From assembly GCA_903921785.1 (NCBI GenBank), contig CAIXRH010000292.1:1-62562 (forward strand): DNA of 62,562 nt, given 5' to 3'. This document shows positions 24,858-33,241 of this stretch, piece by piece. The stretch's first letter is position 1. The number at the start of each line of letters is the position of its first letter. The DNA comes from an uncultured Pseudomonadota bacterium. Its GTDB lineage: Bacteria; Myxococcota_A; UBA796; SXON01. A program made the position numbers and the translations under genes. Under the pieces are notes generated by a model. That model saw only the letters and a list, made by a program, of their open reading frames with translations, had not been told where the DNA came from and ran no database searches.

Positions 24858-25763
24858 GTGCGCCTGTTCGCCATCCTCCCCGTCCTCGCCCTCGCCGCGT
24901 GCGGCACCGCGTCCCCGACTTCCACCGACACCGGCGGCAACGACACGGTGGACACGGGCGACACCCAGGACACGAACGACACCGCGGACACCACCGACAC
25001 CGGGAAGGACACGTCCGACACCAGCACCGACACGGCGGATACCAGCGTCGACACGTCCGACACCGCGACCGATACCAGCGGCACGGACCCCAACGACGTC
25101 GATGACGACAAGGACGGGTACACCGAGAACGGCGGCGATTGTGACGACACCAAGCCGCGCGTGAACCCCGACGCGCCCGAACGCTGCGGCGATGCCATCG
25201 ACAACAACTGCGACGGTCAGGTCGATGAAGGCTGCCTCACCGGGGACACGGGGACGGCCCCGCTGGAGTGGCGCCTCAGCGTCACCAACACGGGCGACAC
25301 CCATTTCGGGTTGGGCGCGTACGACGAACACGGCTCCAAGGGTTGGCTCTGCGAGACCTACACCGAGCTCAGCGCGACGGGCGCGGGCGACTGCGCCGAC
25401 TGCGACTGGTCGTTCCAGGTCGCCAACGTCGGGGGCACCACGGAGGGGGACTACTGCGACTCGTTGTTCGTTCCGGGCACGGGGAAGCCGGCCACGTTCT
25501 TCGACTACGACTACACGTACTTCAGCACGTTCTCGTCGGCGTATTACGACGGGTTCGGCTTCGCCGCTACGTACGAATACAGCGGCGAGATGTGGGAAGA
25601 CGTCGCCTTCATCCACAGCGCGACCTACGACACTTGGTTCGCCTGGATCCACAACTACCCGGGCGACGGCACCTATGAAGTCACGAGCGACGCCTACGGC
25701 TTCGAGGGGCGCCGCTACGCCGGCAATTCGTCTGGGTATATCTACTATTACTTCCCGCTGTAA
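24858..25763 (+). CDS. Lipoprotein with MopE-like metal-binding repeat (paralogue 2)
   Basis: A 301-residue paralogue of the preceding gene product. The lipobox is LALAAC. About 45 residues of Asp-Thr repeats (TVDTGDTQDTNDTADTTD and on) are followed by the MopE-like block DDDKDGYTENGGDCDD, then DNNCDGQVDEGC. The C-terminal domain matches paralogue 1 (WLCETYTELS versus WLCEHYAKLV, and IYYYFPL versus IYYYFTL). The GTG at 24858 has GGAG seven bases upstream. The Asp-Thr linker is probably a stalk holding the domain away from the membrane. Confidence 0.8.
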   Translation: MRLFAILPVLALAACGTASPTSTDTGGNDTVDTGDTQDTNDTADTTDTGKDTSDTSTDTADTSVDTSDTATDTSGTDPNDVDDDKDGYTENGGDCDDTKPRVNPDAPERCGDAIDNNCDGQVDEGCLTGDTGTAPLEWRLSVTNTGDTHFGLGAYDEHGSKGWLCETYTELSATGAGDCADCDWSFQVANVGGTTEGDYCDSLFVPGTGKPATFFDYDYTYFSTFSSAYYDGFGFAATYEYSGEMWEDVAFIHSATYDTWFAWIHNYPGDGTYEVTSDAYGFEGRRYAGNSSGYIYYYFPL

Positions 25764-25779
25764 CCCTGACTATTTTGGG

Positions 25780-25800
25780 ACGGGGGGCTACGCCCCCCGT
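25780..25800. terminator. Hairpin between convergent genes
   Basis: ACGGGGGGC (25780-25788) pairs perfectly with GCCCCCCGT (25792-25800) around a three-base loop, 16 bases after the lipoprotein stop and in the gap before the convergent HIT gene. No strong U tract follows on either strand (TATTTTGGG flanks it on the left), so efficiency is uncertain. It may serve both directions. Confidence 0.5.
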
Positions 25801-25873
25801 AACGCCCCCCGCGCCCCGGGCCGCCGCGAGTGCGCGCTGGGGTTGGGCCTTGTGGCGTCCTCCTTCCGGCGGC

Positions 25874-26206
25874 TCAGCCCGGCGGCCAGCGCAGGTCGCG
25901 GCCCCCGAGGACGTGCAGGTGCAGATGGAAGACCGACTGCCCGGCGCCTTCGCCGTTGTTCACCACCACGCGGTAGTCGCTGAGGCCCTCCTGGGCGGCC
26001 ACCTTGTTGGCGGTGAGGAGCAGGCGCCCCAGGAGCTCGGTGTCGGCCTCGGTGGCGTCGGCCAGCTTGGGCAGCGGCTTGCGCGGCACCACCAGGATGT
26101 GGGTCGGCGCCTGGGGCGAGATGTCCCGGAAGGCGAGGGTGTCTTCGTCCTCCCACACGATGTTCGCGGGAATCTGTCGCTGGATGATCTTCTCGAACAG
26201 GGTCAT
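25874..26206 (-). CDS. HIT-family (HinT-like) nucleotide-binding hydrolase
   Basis: A 110-residue protein matching the PKCI/HinT branch in length and content. It begins TLFEKIIQRQIPANIVWEDE, has FRDISPQAPTHILVVPRK in the middle and ends with the histidine triad FHLHLHVLGGR. These enzymes hydrolyse purine nucleoside phosphoramidates or adenylated intermediates. The ATG at 26206 has GAGGGA upstream. It diverges from the msrA gene. Confidence 0.93.
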   Translation of the reverse strand: MTLFEKIIQRQIPANIVWEDEDTLAFRDISPQAPTHILVVPRKPLPKLADATEADTELLGRLLLTANKVAAQEGLSDYRVVVNNGEGAGQSVFHLHLHVLGGRDLRWPPG

Positions 26207-26319
26207 CGGGTCCCTCGGGGCGCGCCACGTAGCGCGCGCGCGGGCCCCCGGCTGGCGTGACGAATCGTGTGAAGCGCGGACCGGGCCGTCGGCATCGTCC
26301 GCCCGTACCCCGGAGACCC

Positions 26320-26946
26320 ATGCGTACCCTCGTCGCCCTCTTCGCCCTCGCCTGCGCCTCCCCTTCGTCCGCCGGGTCGCCCGACGACAACCGGCCCGCG
26401 CCGCTGCCGCCCGCCGGACCCGGCCAGGCGGTCGCCGTCTTCGCCGGCGGCTGCTTCTGGTGCATGGAGACCGACTTCGACGGCCTCACCGGCGTGGTCG
26501 CCACCACCTCCGGCTTCGCCGGCGGGCACACCAAGAACCCCACCTACATGGACGTGACCAGCGAGAGCACCGGCCACCAGGAGGCCGTGCGCGTGGTGTA
26601 CGACACGTCCAAGCTCAGCTACTCCGACCTCGTGAGCTACTACTTCCACCACGTGGACCCCACCGACGACGGCGGCCAGTTCTGCGACCGCGGCGACAGC
26701 TACCGTCCGGTGATCTTCGCCGCGGACGCCACCCAGCACGCGGCGGCCGAGGCGGTGAAGACGGAGGTCCAGATCAGCGGGGTGCTCGGCGCGCCGGTGG
26801 TCGTGCCGATCGTGGACGGCGCCACGTTCTACGCCGCGGAGCTCTACCACCAGGACTTCCACGAGAAGAATCCGAGCCGCTACCTGCCCTACCGCCTCGG
26901 CTGTGGGCGCGATGCGCGGGTGAAGGCGCTCTGGCATACGAAGTAG
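26320..26946 (+). CDS. msrA: Exported peptide methionine sulfoxide reductase A
   Basis: A 208-residue MsrA with the active-site segment GGCFWCMETDF (nucleophile Cys45), GFAGGHTKNPTYMDV, STGHQEAVRV and the ending YHQDFHEKNPSRY. It reduces methionine-S-sulfoxide in oxidised proteins, and a further Cys near the C-terminus (LGCGRD) may recycle the enzyme. Unlike cytoplasmic MsrA, it starts with a signal peptide (MRTLVALFALAC), so it probably repairs envelope proteins. The second Cys could be lipidated, although the lipobox is imperfect. CGGAGA precedes the ATG at 26320. Confidence 0.93.
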   Translation: MRTLVALFALACASPSSAGSPDDNRPAPLPPAGPGQAVAVFAGGCFWCMETDFDGLTGVVATTSGFAGGHTKNPTYMDVTSESTGHQEAVRVVYDTSKLSYSDLVSYYFHHVDPTDDGGQFCDRGDSYRPVIFAADATQHAAAEAVKTEVQISGVLGAPVVVPIVDGATFYAAELYHQDFHEKNPSRYLPYRLGCGRDARVKALWHTK

Positions 26947-26999
26947 CACGGAGCGGGTGCGGGTAGACCCGGGCGCGGCCGGGGTGATATCGTCGGGGC

Positions 27000-28130
27000 A
27001 TGGCCACCGTCGCGGAGGAGCTGAGCCTCCTCCCGTTCTTCTCGCGCATCGCCCGCCCCGATCTCGACCGCGCCGCCCCGCGCTTCCGCCGGGTGGAGCT
27101 CACTCCGGGGGAGGTGCTCTGGCAGCAGGGCGCCGCGGTGGACGAGCTCGCGATCGTACTCGTCGGCGAGCTGCGCGCCTCGGTCGGGGGCAACGAGGTC
27201 GGGCGGGTGCGCGCGCCGGACATCCTCGGCGAGGCCAGCGCGTTCGTGGCCGGGAGCGAACGTTCCGCCACCCTGGCCGCCGTCCTCCCTACCACCCTGC
27301 TCGCGCTTGACCTCCCCGAGCTCCGCACCCTCCGCTGGCAGCGGAGCCGCGTCTACGACGCGCTGCTCGACCTCGCTCAGCGCGCGCTGGTGAAGCGCGT
27401 CGCGGCCACCAACCAGAAGGTCGCCCAGCTCGCGGAGGGCGGGTTCGCCTCCCCGACCCGGCGGGAGCCTGGCGCCCTGGCCCGCCTCTGGCGCGCACTC
27501 CGCCCCGGCGGGCCCACCACGCCGTGCCCGCCCGCCGGGCCATTGCTCCGGGGTTTTCCGGGGCTGCGGGAGATGGAGGAGGAGGTGGAAGCGGAGCTCG
27601 TCGCCGGGCTCGTGGCCGAGCCGGTGTCGGAGGGGCAGGTCGTGGTGCTCGAGGGCGAGCCGGGCTCGTGCTTGTACATCGTGGCGGAGGGCACCATCGA
27701 GGTGCTCCGCAACGTACGCGGCGACCGGGCCGAGCTGTTGGTCAAGCTCGGGCCGGGGCAGCAGTTCGGGGCGAACACGCTGATCGAGTCGCTGCCTCGC
27801 ACCGCCTCGTGCGTGGCGGCTGGCCCGGGATGGCTCTACCGCATGGACCGGGAGGCCTTCGAGGCCCTGCGCGGCGACGCCCGGCGGCTCTGGCGGGAGA
27901 GCGTCCTCTCGACGCTGGCCACCCAGCTCCGCCACGCCAACCGTGCCCTGGAGCGCGCCGCGCGCGCGGTCGGTCCCGCTCGGGCTGGGGAGCGGGAGGG
28001 CGGCGGCTTCTCTGAGCTCCTCCGCGCCAGCGGCTACCTGGAGTCGCTGCCGGCGCACGAGGCCGAGCTCGAGGAGCTCTCCTTCGTGGTGGACGAAGAC
28101 GCACGGCGAAATCCGAAGAACCGGCGCTGA
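27000..28130 (+). CDS. Protein with two cyclic-nucleotide-binding-like domains
   Basis: A 376-residue soluble protein with two cNMP-binding-type beta barrels (about 10-125 and 190-305). The first has a cassette-like ILGEASAFVAGSERSATL with Glu and Arg. The second has FGANTLIESLPRTASC, which keeps the Arg but lacks the usual Glu. No helix-turn-helix follows. The C-terminus is helical and charged. It could be a cyclic-nucleotide sensor or regulatory subunit. A -10-like TATCGT ends six bases before the ATG with no Shine-Dalgarno between, so translation may be leaderless. Confidence 0.75.
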   Translation: MATVAEELSLLPFFSRIARPDLDRAAPRFRRVELTPGEVLWQQGAAVDELAIVLVGELRASVGGNEVGRVRAPDILGEASAFVAGSERSATLAAVLPTTLLALDLPELRTLRWQRSRVYDALLDLAQRALVKRVAATNQKVAQLAEGGFASPTRREPGALARLWRALRPGGPTTPCPPAGPLLRGFPGLREMEEEVEAELVAGLVAEPVSEGQVVVLEGEPGSCLYIVAEGTIEVLRNVRGDRAELLVKLGPGQQFGANTLIESLPRTASCVAAGPGWLYRMDREAFEALRGDARRLWRESVLSTLATQLRHANRALERAARAVGPARAGEREGGGFSELLRASGYLESLPAHEAELEELSFVVDEDARRNPKNRR

Positions 28131-28188
28131 CCGCGCGTGACCACTCCGCCGCTCGGCGGCGAGGACGTGGTGGTGCAGCGACCTGGGC

Positions 28189-28307
28189 TCGAAGCTCAAC
28201 GGTTCACGGCCGGGTCGCGTGGGCCGGCTCCGCCGGCCTGCGTGGCCCGGCCGGCGCCTGAGGCGGGTGGACCGGAGCGCCGACGCCGGTCTGGCGCCCC
28301 CTGTGTC
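28189..28307 (-). repeat. Dispersed intergenic repeat, copy B
   Basis: Read on the minus strand, it matches copy A at 18519-18608. The shared parts are an identical 31-base opening block, then CCGCCTCAGGCGCCGGC, then GCCGTGAACCGT and GCTTCGA. The hairpin between the second and third block is longer here and different in sequence (GGCCGGC, loop GGA, GCCGGCC, inside a CCGGGCC/GGCCCGG-type outer stem). It too lies between convergent genes, the cNMP-domain gene and rpsI. Confidence 0.75.
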
Positions 28308-28357
28308 GTCGCCCCATCCTGACGTTCGGCGTCGGCGTGCATCCCGCGCAGCAGGCC

Positions 28358-28388
28358 ACAAAAACGGCAAAGCCCGCCGAAGCGGGCT
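28358..28388 (-). terminator. Intrinsic terminator of rplM-rpsI
   Basis: On the minus strand AGCCCGC, a TTCG loop and GCGGGCT are followed by TTGCCGTTTTTG, 34 bases after the rpsI stop. Confidence 0.85.
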
Positions 28389-28421
28389 GTGCAGGCGAGA
28401 CGCGGCCGGAGCCGCGCGCGA

Positions 28422-28820
28422 CTAACGCTTGGAGAACTGGAAGCGACGGCGAGCGCCGGCGCGACCGTACTTCTTCCGCTCGACCTTACGGCCGTCGCGG
28501 GTGAGGAAGCCGGCCTTCTTCAGCTCGGGGCGGAGGTTCGGGTTGGCGAGCACGAGCGCGCGGGCGAGGCCCATGCGGATCGCTTCGGCCTGACCGGACT
28601 TGCCGCCGCCACGGACGTTCACCACCACATCCCAATCGGGCTGCTGGGTGATCACCATGGGCTGCCGCACCACCATCTCGAGCACGGCGCGGTGCATGTA
28701 CGCACCGGCATCGCGGCCGTTCACGGTGACCTTGCCGGCACCGGGGCGAAGGAAGATGCGGGCGGACGCCGTCTTGCGGCGGCCGGTGGCGCAGAACTGG
28801 ACGAGCTGCTTCGAGGCCAT
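28422..28820 (-). CDS. rpsI: Small-subunit ribosomal protein S9 (uS9)
   Basis: A 132-residue protein with the uS9 signatures [43 protein letters not shown] and the conserved terminal FQFSKR, whose Lys-Arg end reaches the ribosomal P site. Its ATG overlaps the rplM stop by one base (TGATG), giving the standard rplM-rpsI operon. A terminator follows. Confidence 0.98.
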   Translation of the reverse strand: MASKQLVQFCATGRRKTASARIFLRPGAGKVTVNGRDAGAYMHRAVLEMVVRQPMVITQQPDWDVVVNVRGGGKSGQAEAIRMGLARALVLANPNLRPELKKAGFLTRDGRKVERKKYGRAGARRRFQFSKR

Positions 28821-29272
28821 CAGACGTACTCGGGGAAGGGCTTGGGCTGCTGGGCGGTGTGGGGGTGCTCGGACCCCGCGTACACCTTCAGCTTGGTGAG
28901 CATGGCGCGGCCGAGACGGTTGCGGGGGACCATGCCCTGCACCGCGGCCTCGATGATCCGCTCCGGGTGATCCTGGAGCTGGTTGCGGGCCGTGACGGAG
29001 TTGAGCCCGCCGAAGTAGCCGCTGTAGTGGTAGTACTTCTTCTGATCGAGCTTCTTGCCGGTGAGCACGATCTTGTCGGCGTTGAGCACGACCACGAAGT
29101 CGCCCGTGTCGGTGTGAGGCGTGTACGCAGGCTTGTGCTTGCCCTGGAGCACTTGAGAGATGCGCGTGGCGAGCCGACCGAGGGTCTGCCCGGCGGCATC
29201 GACGACGTACCAGTCGTGCTGCGCCTCTTGCGGCGACGTGGAATGCGTGGTCCAGGTGTGATGCGCGTGCAT
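28820..29272 (-). CDS. rplM: Large-subunit ribosomal protein L13 (uL13)
   Basis: A 150-residue protein. [38 protein letters not shown], the GYFGGL segment and [12 protein letters not shown] are hallmark uL13 sequences. The N-terminus carries an extra His/Thr-rich stretch of about 18 residues before the conserved start. The ATG at 29272 is chosen over 29305 because the latter would add residues from the leader hairpin. The hairpin just upstream could hide the ribosome-binding region, so autogenous control by L13 is possible. Confidence 0.97.
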   Translation of the reverse strand: MHAHHTWTTHSTSPQEAQHDWYVVDAAGQTLGRLATRISQVLQGKHKPAYTPHTDTGDFVVVLNADKIVLTGKKLDQKKYYHYSGYFGGLNSVTARNQLQDHPERIIEAAVQGMVPRNRLGRAMLTKLKVYAGSEHPHTAQQPKPFPEYV

Positions 29273-29279
29273 GAAATTC

Positions 29280-29314
29280 CCGCGGAGGGGGAAAGGAACC
29301 CCCAAAGCCCGCGG
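29280..29314 (-). promoter_or_regulatory. Two-stem hairpin in the rplM leader
   Basis: CCGCGG at 29309-29314 can pair with CCGCGG at 29280-29285, and inside it GGGGG (29303-29299) pairs with CCCCC (29291-29287). The 3' arm ends seven bases before the ATG and covers the only SD-like GGGA. It may be an L13 autoregulatory leader or an attenuator of the gene upstream. Confidence 0.45.
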
Positions 29315-29316
29315 CG

Positions 29317-29343
29317 GTTATCTCTCACCTGGAGGGGCGTCAA
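29317..29343 (-). promoter_or_regulatory. Candidate promoter of rplM-rpsI
   Basis: TTGACG (29343-29338) and GATAAC (29322-29317) are 15 bases apart on the minus strand, overlapping the end of the upstream lipoprotein gene. The spacing is short, so shifted -10 choices are possible. Confidence 0.4.
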
Positions 29344-30613
29344 GGCGCGCGGACTCCACCCGGATCCGTGCGAGGCCTCGCAGCTCCGGATGATCCGCTT
29401 GCAGGGCGGAGAGTGCGGTTTCACGATCCTTTTCGGGAAGTTGCGCCGCTGCTCGCCAGGCTTCGCCCACGGGGTCCTTTCCGGCCATCGTGGAGAGCGG
29501 AGTGAGGGCGCCGAGGTCGCTCCAGGACCACGGGACGAGGGCCGTCCAAGGCGCTTCGCGGCGCCCGGGGGTGCCGCCGAGCTTCACGTGGTCGGGGTCG
29601 GCAGCGGCCACGGCCGCGAGGGCGGGCGCGAGGTCGAGCTTGCGGGTGGCGCGGATGCCGAGCTCGGCGCGGAGCAGCACGTCGCTGGTGGGGGCCTTGG
29701 CCAGCTCGGCGTCGAGCTTCGTCAGGTCGCCGGTGAGGCGGGCGTGGAGCACCAGCGGCTCCAGGCCGGGCTCGTCCGAGAGGGCCTTCACGGCGCTGGG
29801 TACGCCGGCGAGGGCGCGCAGCATCGTGGCCTCGGGCGTGTCGTCGAGGCCCTCCACGCTGATCGGGGTGTGGCGGAGCGCCGCCAGCCACCCGCGGTGG
29901 ATGGCAACGGGGGGCACGTCCTCGTCCATCCGCGCCAGCGCTTCCTCGTCGTGGTCGGCGTCGGTCTGGTAGAGCACCGCGGCGGCGTGCAGGGTGAGCC
30001 CTGCGGCGTCGTAGGCAGCCACGGCCTCGGCGGTGCGCCCGGCTTCGTCCAGGGCCTCCGCGCGCATCCGCGCGGCGTCTGCCGTGGAGACCGTGGGGCA
30101 GGTGTCGATCGCGGCCTGCAGCTCGCCGCGGTCGATGCGGTCGCGGAGGAGCACGGCGCAGGCGAAGGGGTCGGTGACGTCGACGGCGAGGACGGCGGCG
30201 GCGGCGGCCACGGCCTCGCCCTGGTCGGTGCCCCGGAGCGCGATGCGCAGGCGGGCGGGCGGGCTCAGCTTCGTGGGGTCAACGTACAGGCCTCGGGAGG
30301 CCTCCCACTCACCCACAGCGTCCGCCCAGCCGGCGCGGTCGTGGGCCCACGCGGCGAGCTCGTCTCCGAGCGCGGCATCGAGGCAGTTGGGGTCCCGCGC
30401 GGCGATCGTCAACAACCCCTGCCAGTCGGCGTCGGTGCCGCCGGTGCGGACGCGTTGTTTGAAGCCCACGCAGGCTTCGAAGGACCGTCCGGTGCGGAGC
30501 GCCTCCTCCGGCGCCAGGCGAACGGCGCGGGTCTCCGGGAGGGCCGCGGCGATGGCCGGCCGAGGATCGGCCGGACCCCGCGAGCAGGCCAGGAACAGCA
30601 GCGCGAGCAACAC
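29318..30613 (-). CDS. Helical-repeat (TPR-like) lipoprotein
   Basis: A 431-residue protein with a minimal signal [10 protein letters not shown] (Cys10). The rest is almost entirely alpha-helical and Ala/Leu/Asp-rich, with periodic TPR-like segments such as [20 protein letters not shown]. It suggests a protein-protein scaffold in the periplasm. The GTG at 30613 lies one base after the upstream gene's stop (30615-30617), so they are cotranscribed. No catalytic motif is seen. Confidence 0.7.
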   Translation of the reverse strand: MLLALLFLACSRGPADPRPAIAAALPETRAVRLAPEEALRTGRSFEACVGFKQRVRTGGTDADWQGLLTIAARDPNCLDAALGDELAAWAHDRAGWADAVGEWEASRGLYVDPTKLSPPARLRIALRGTDQGEAVAAAAAVLAVDVTDPFACAVLLRDRIDRGELQAAIDTCPTVSTADAARMRAEALDEAGRTAEAVAAYDAAGLTLHAAAVLYQTDADHDEEALARMDEDVPPVAIHRGWLAALRHTPISVEGLDDTPEATMLRALAGVPSAVKALSDEPGLEPLVLHARLTGDLTKLDAELAKAPTSDVLLRAELGIRATRKLDLAPALAAVAAADPDHVKLGGTPGRREAPWTALVPWSWSDLGALTPLSTMAGKDPVGEAWRAAAQLPEKDRETALSALQADHPELRGLARIRVESARLDAPPGER

Positions 30614-30614
30614 C

Positions 30615-32054
30615 CTACTTGGCGGCCGGATCGGCCTCGGGCTCCTTGTAGACGCTCTGCTCTCCCACCGCGCGCCCGGCGGCGAAGATGTCGCTCGTGC
30701 CGAAGCGGCCGTCGGCCCACACGGTGAGCACCCGGTCCCCGATCACGTAGAAGGACTGATCTACGGCGTAGGAGCTGGCGGGGGCGATGCTGTTGATGCG
30801 CACGTCGCTGGTCTGCCACACCTCGCCGGCGGACGGCGAATAGTTGTAGAAGAGGTCGTTGAATCCGACGCCGCCCACGTCGTCGCGGTAGTCTTGCCAC
30901 GCGACGGCCCACACGTCTCCCGACAGGGAGATCACCGGGTTGTAGCTCTGGGCCTGGCCGTTGTCGTCGGTGTCCATCCGGGCTTCTTCGTCGGTCGCCC
31001 AGGAGACGCCCGCGTCGGTGGACCAGCGGGTGAAGATGTCGTAGCCGCCCGAGCGGTTGTCCTGGAAGGCGACGACCACGGTCTCGCCCTGGGCGGCCAC
31101 CGCCGGGTTCCGTGAGTCAGCGATGCCCTCGGCGTCGCTCTCCACCCGCAGCGCTTCCGACGACCAGTTGTTGCCGGATGCATCTACGGAATTGAAGAGA
31201 ATGTCGGCATTTTCGCCGAAACGTTCGTCCTGCCACACCGCGTAGCCGTGGCCGCCGGCCATCGCGATGCGGGGCTGGAAGCTGTTGCTGGCACCGGGGT
31301 CGTCGCCGCCGTCGACCCGGGAGTCGGAGGCGGAGAAGGTCTTGCCGCCGTCGCTGGAGCCGTTGGCGTAGATGTCGGAGTCGCCGTCGCGGCGATCTTC
31401 CCATGCCACCAGCACGTTCCCGTCCTTGTCCCCGGCGATGACCGGATTGGCCGAGAAGGCCGAGCCATCGGCGTCGGTGTCGATGCGCACGGGCTCCTTC
31501 GACCAGGAGTCGCCCTTGGTGCCGGTGCGGCTCAGGAAGATGTCGTAGGCGCCGTGGACCTGATCGGCCCACACCACCCAGGCGCTGTCGCCGGCGGCGG
31601 CGACGGCCGGGGAGATGCTCACGTAGTCGCCATCGGGATCGGCATCGAGCATGAGGTCGTCCTTCTGCCAGCTCCGACCGCCGTCGTTGGACCACTGCAC
31701 GTAGATGTTCTGGTAGCCGAGCTCGCCGTCGCGCTTGTCTTCCCAGGCGACGTACACGTTGTCGCCCGCGCAGGCGATGGACGGATTGGCCGCCTCCACC
31801 TTGCCCTTGCTGAGCTTGGTGTCGGTGCCGAGGAACGACTCCCCGCCGTCGTTGGACATGTTGAACCAGATCTGCTCGCTCTTGTCCCGACCGTCGACCC
31901 AGACCACGAACGCCTTGCCGTCCTCGTTCACACACGAATGCGGCAGGGTGGACTCCACTTTGTCGCTCGCGTGGTCCACCCGAACGTCCAGGGTGCCCTC
32001 GTCTGCTCCATCCGTACCGCAGCCGAACCCGACGATCAGCAAGCCGAGGACCAT
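30615..32054 (-). CDS. BNR-repeat beta-propeller lipoprotein
   Basis: A 479-residue lipoprotein ([12 protein letters not shown], Cys12). It carries a series of sialidase-type Asp-box/BNR repeats ([32 protein letters not shown]), each with VAWEDxRDG-type strands, which makes a six-bladed propeller likely. Catalytic Arg-triad residues of true sialidases cannot be identified, so a binding role is as likely as hydrolysis. The leader has a TAGCGT -10-like box (32082-32077) and GGGAG eight bases before the ATG. Confidence 0.8.
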   Translation of the reverse strand: MVLGLLIVGFGCGTDGADEGTLDVRVDHASDKVESTLPHSCVNEDGKAFVVWVDGRDKSEQIWFNMSNDGGESFLGTDTKLSKGKVEAANPSIACAGDNVYVAWEDKRDGELGYQNIYVQWSNDGGRSWQKDDLMLDADPDGDYVSISPAVAAAGDSAWVVWADQVHGAYDIFLSRTGTKGDSWSKEPVRIDTDADGSAFSANPVIAGDKDGNVLVAWEDRRDGDSDIYANGSSDGGKTFSASDSRVDGGDDPGASNSFQPRIAMAGGHGYAVWQDERFGENADILFNSVDASGNNWSSEALRVESDAEGIADSRNPAVAAQGETVVVAFQDNRSGGYDIFTRWSTDAGVSWATDEEARMDTDDNGQAQSYNPVISLSGDVWAVAWQDYRDDVGGVGFNDLFYNYSPSAGEVWQTSDVRINSIAPASSYAVDQSFYVIGDRVLTVWADGRFGTSDIFAAGRAVGEQSVYKEPEADPAAK

Positions 32055-32154
32055 GTACGACTCCCGCGAGGCCGCGACGCTAACCCAGCCCGTCCGTCAC
32101 GCCAGGGTTGCGTCCGCCCGCGGACTCGGTAAAGAGGGCGGTCCGCGAGGGACC

Positions 32155-32451
32155 ATGCAGGACAAGAGCAAGCTCGGCAAGCGCTACCAGTGCTTCGAGT
32201 GCGGATTGAAGTTCTACGATCTGAACCGCCCGGAGCCGCTGTGCCCCAAGTGCGGAGCCGATCAGCGTAACGACCCCAACCCCGATCCGCGCGATGCGAT
32301 CCTGGCGAAGTACCGGGGTAAGACCGGCGCCAAGCTGCGTGAGGACGAGCTCGCCGAAGAGGAAGAGGGCGAGGAAGAGGTCGACGTCGAAGACGACGAG
32401 CTCGACGACGACGAAGAGGAAGAGGGCGAGGAGACCCCCGAGGAGGACTGA
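32155..32451 (+). CDS. FYDLN-acid family zinc-ribbon protein
   Basis: A 98-residue protein. The N-terminal zinc ribbon contains [20 protein letters not shown], then PKCG, giving two CxxC pairs around the family-naming FYDLN. The C-terminal third is nearly all Glu and Asp. The family is widespread in proteobacteria, with no firmly established function. A role in nucleic-acid or ribosome binding through the ribbon is inference. AGGGA lies four bases upstream of the ATG. Confidence 0.88.
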   Translation: MQDKSKLGKRYQCFECGLKFYDLNRPEPLCPKCGADQRNDPNPDPRDAILAKYRGKTGAKLREDELAEEEEGEEEVDVEDDELDDDEEEEGEETPEED

Positions 32452-32512
32452 GCTTCGCCGCGGTCGTCTGGCGCCGCCCGCGAGGGCGATCGCCACGGCC
32501 GGGGGGCCGCGC

Positions 32513-33241
32513 TCAGCGCGCGGTGCTCATCGTCTCCACCAAGATCGCCGCCAGTTCGTCGAGCAACCGCTCGCCGAGCTGGCGTGTGGCGGCCGCAGGC
32601 GCGCCGAAGTAGGCGCGCGGCCCGCCCGCCTCTTCGAAGGTGGTGGCACCCTGCTGGATGCCGTGCGCCAGCTCCGCCTCGACGGCCGGAAGCTTGGCGT
32701 GTCCCCGCACGAAGCTCGGCGCGATGGCGAGCATGAGCGAGGTCTCGTAGGTGCCGCTGTGGCCATCGAGCGCGGTGGCCGCGCGCGCCAGGCGTTCGCT
32801 GTGGCGGCGGCTCCCCACGTTGGGGAACGCCACGACCGCGCCGGTGACCTCCTTCACCCGGGCACACGCGGCGAAGAGCGCGTCGATGTTGGCGGGCTCA
32901 AGGTGGGCGTTCGCGATGGCGAGGCCCGACGCGCCGGCGTTGTGGGCGTCGATGAGCACCTCGGCGACCAGGGCCGTGAGCACCGCGGGGGGGATCGAGA
33001 GGGTCCCCGGGAAGTTCCGCGCGAAGCGGGTGACGCCGTAGGGGATGGCAGGGAGGACCAGCGCCTGCGTGCGCGACGCCGCTTTCTCCGCCATGGCCGT
33101 GGCGATGCGCACGTCGGTGTCCAGCGGGAGGTGCGGGCCGTGGGCTTCGCAGGCGCCGGTGGGGAGGATGACGGGGCGACCTGCGAGGCTCGCTTCTCCG
33201 AACCTACGGCCGCCCAGCGAGACGGAGAGGGGGGTGCTCAC
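32513..33241 (-). CDS. Creatininase-family amidohydrolase
   Basis: A 242-residue metal hydrolase with PTGACEAHGPHLPLDTD near the N-terminus (metal-binding Glu, His and Asp), NAHLEPANID and HSGTYETSL, matching the creatininase family. That family includes creatinine hydrolase, formamide deformylases and the mycofactocin peptidase MftE. The GTG start overlaps the CoA ligase stop (GTGA). Here it follows acyl-CoA genes, so hydrolysis of an amide or lactam intermediate in the same catabolic route is a reasonable guess. Confidence 0.85.
   Translation of the reverse strand: MSTPLSVSLGGRRFGEASLAGRPVILPTGACEAHGPHLPLDTDVRIATAMAEKAASRTQALVLPAIPYGVTRFARNFPGTLSIPPAVLTALVAEVLIDAHNAGASGLAIANAHLEPANIDALFAACARVKEVTGAVVAFPNVGSRRHSERLARAATALDGHSGTYETSLMLAIAPSFVRGHAKLPAVEAELAHGIQQGATTFEEAGGPRAYFGAPAAATRQLGERLLDELAAILVETMSTAR

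Noticed and set aside
24930-25090. Regular Asp-Thr repeat DNA considered as a CRISPR-like or regulatory repeat
   Set aside because: It is in frame inside a lipoprotein gene, has no constant spacer/repeat structure and encodes a typical low-complexity stalk.
32452-32512. Possible third copy of the dispersed intergenic repeat between convergent genes
   Set aside because: Only a ten-base core (GGCGCCAGAC) matches and the other blocks are absent, so it is within chance for this GC content.
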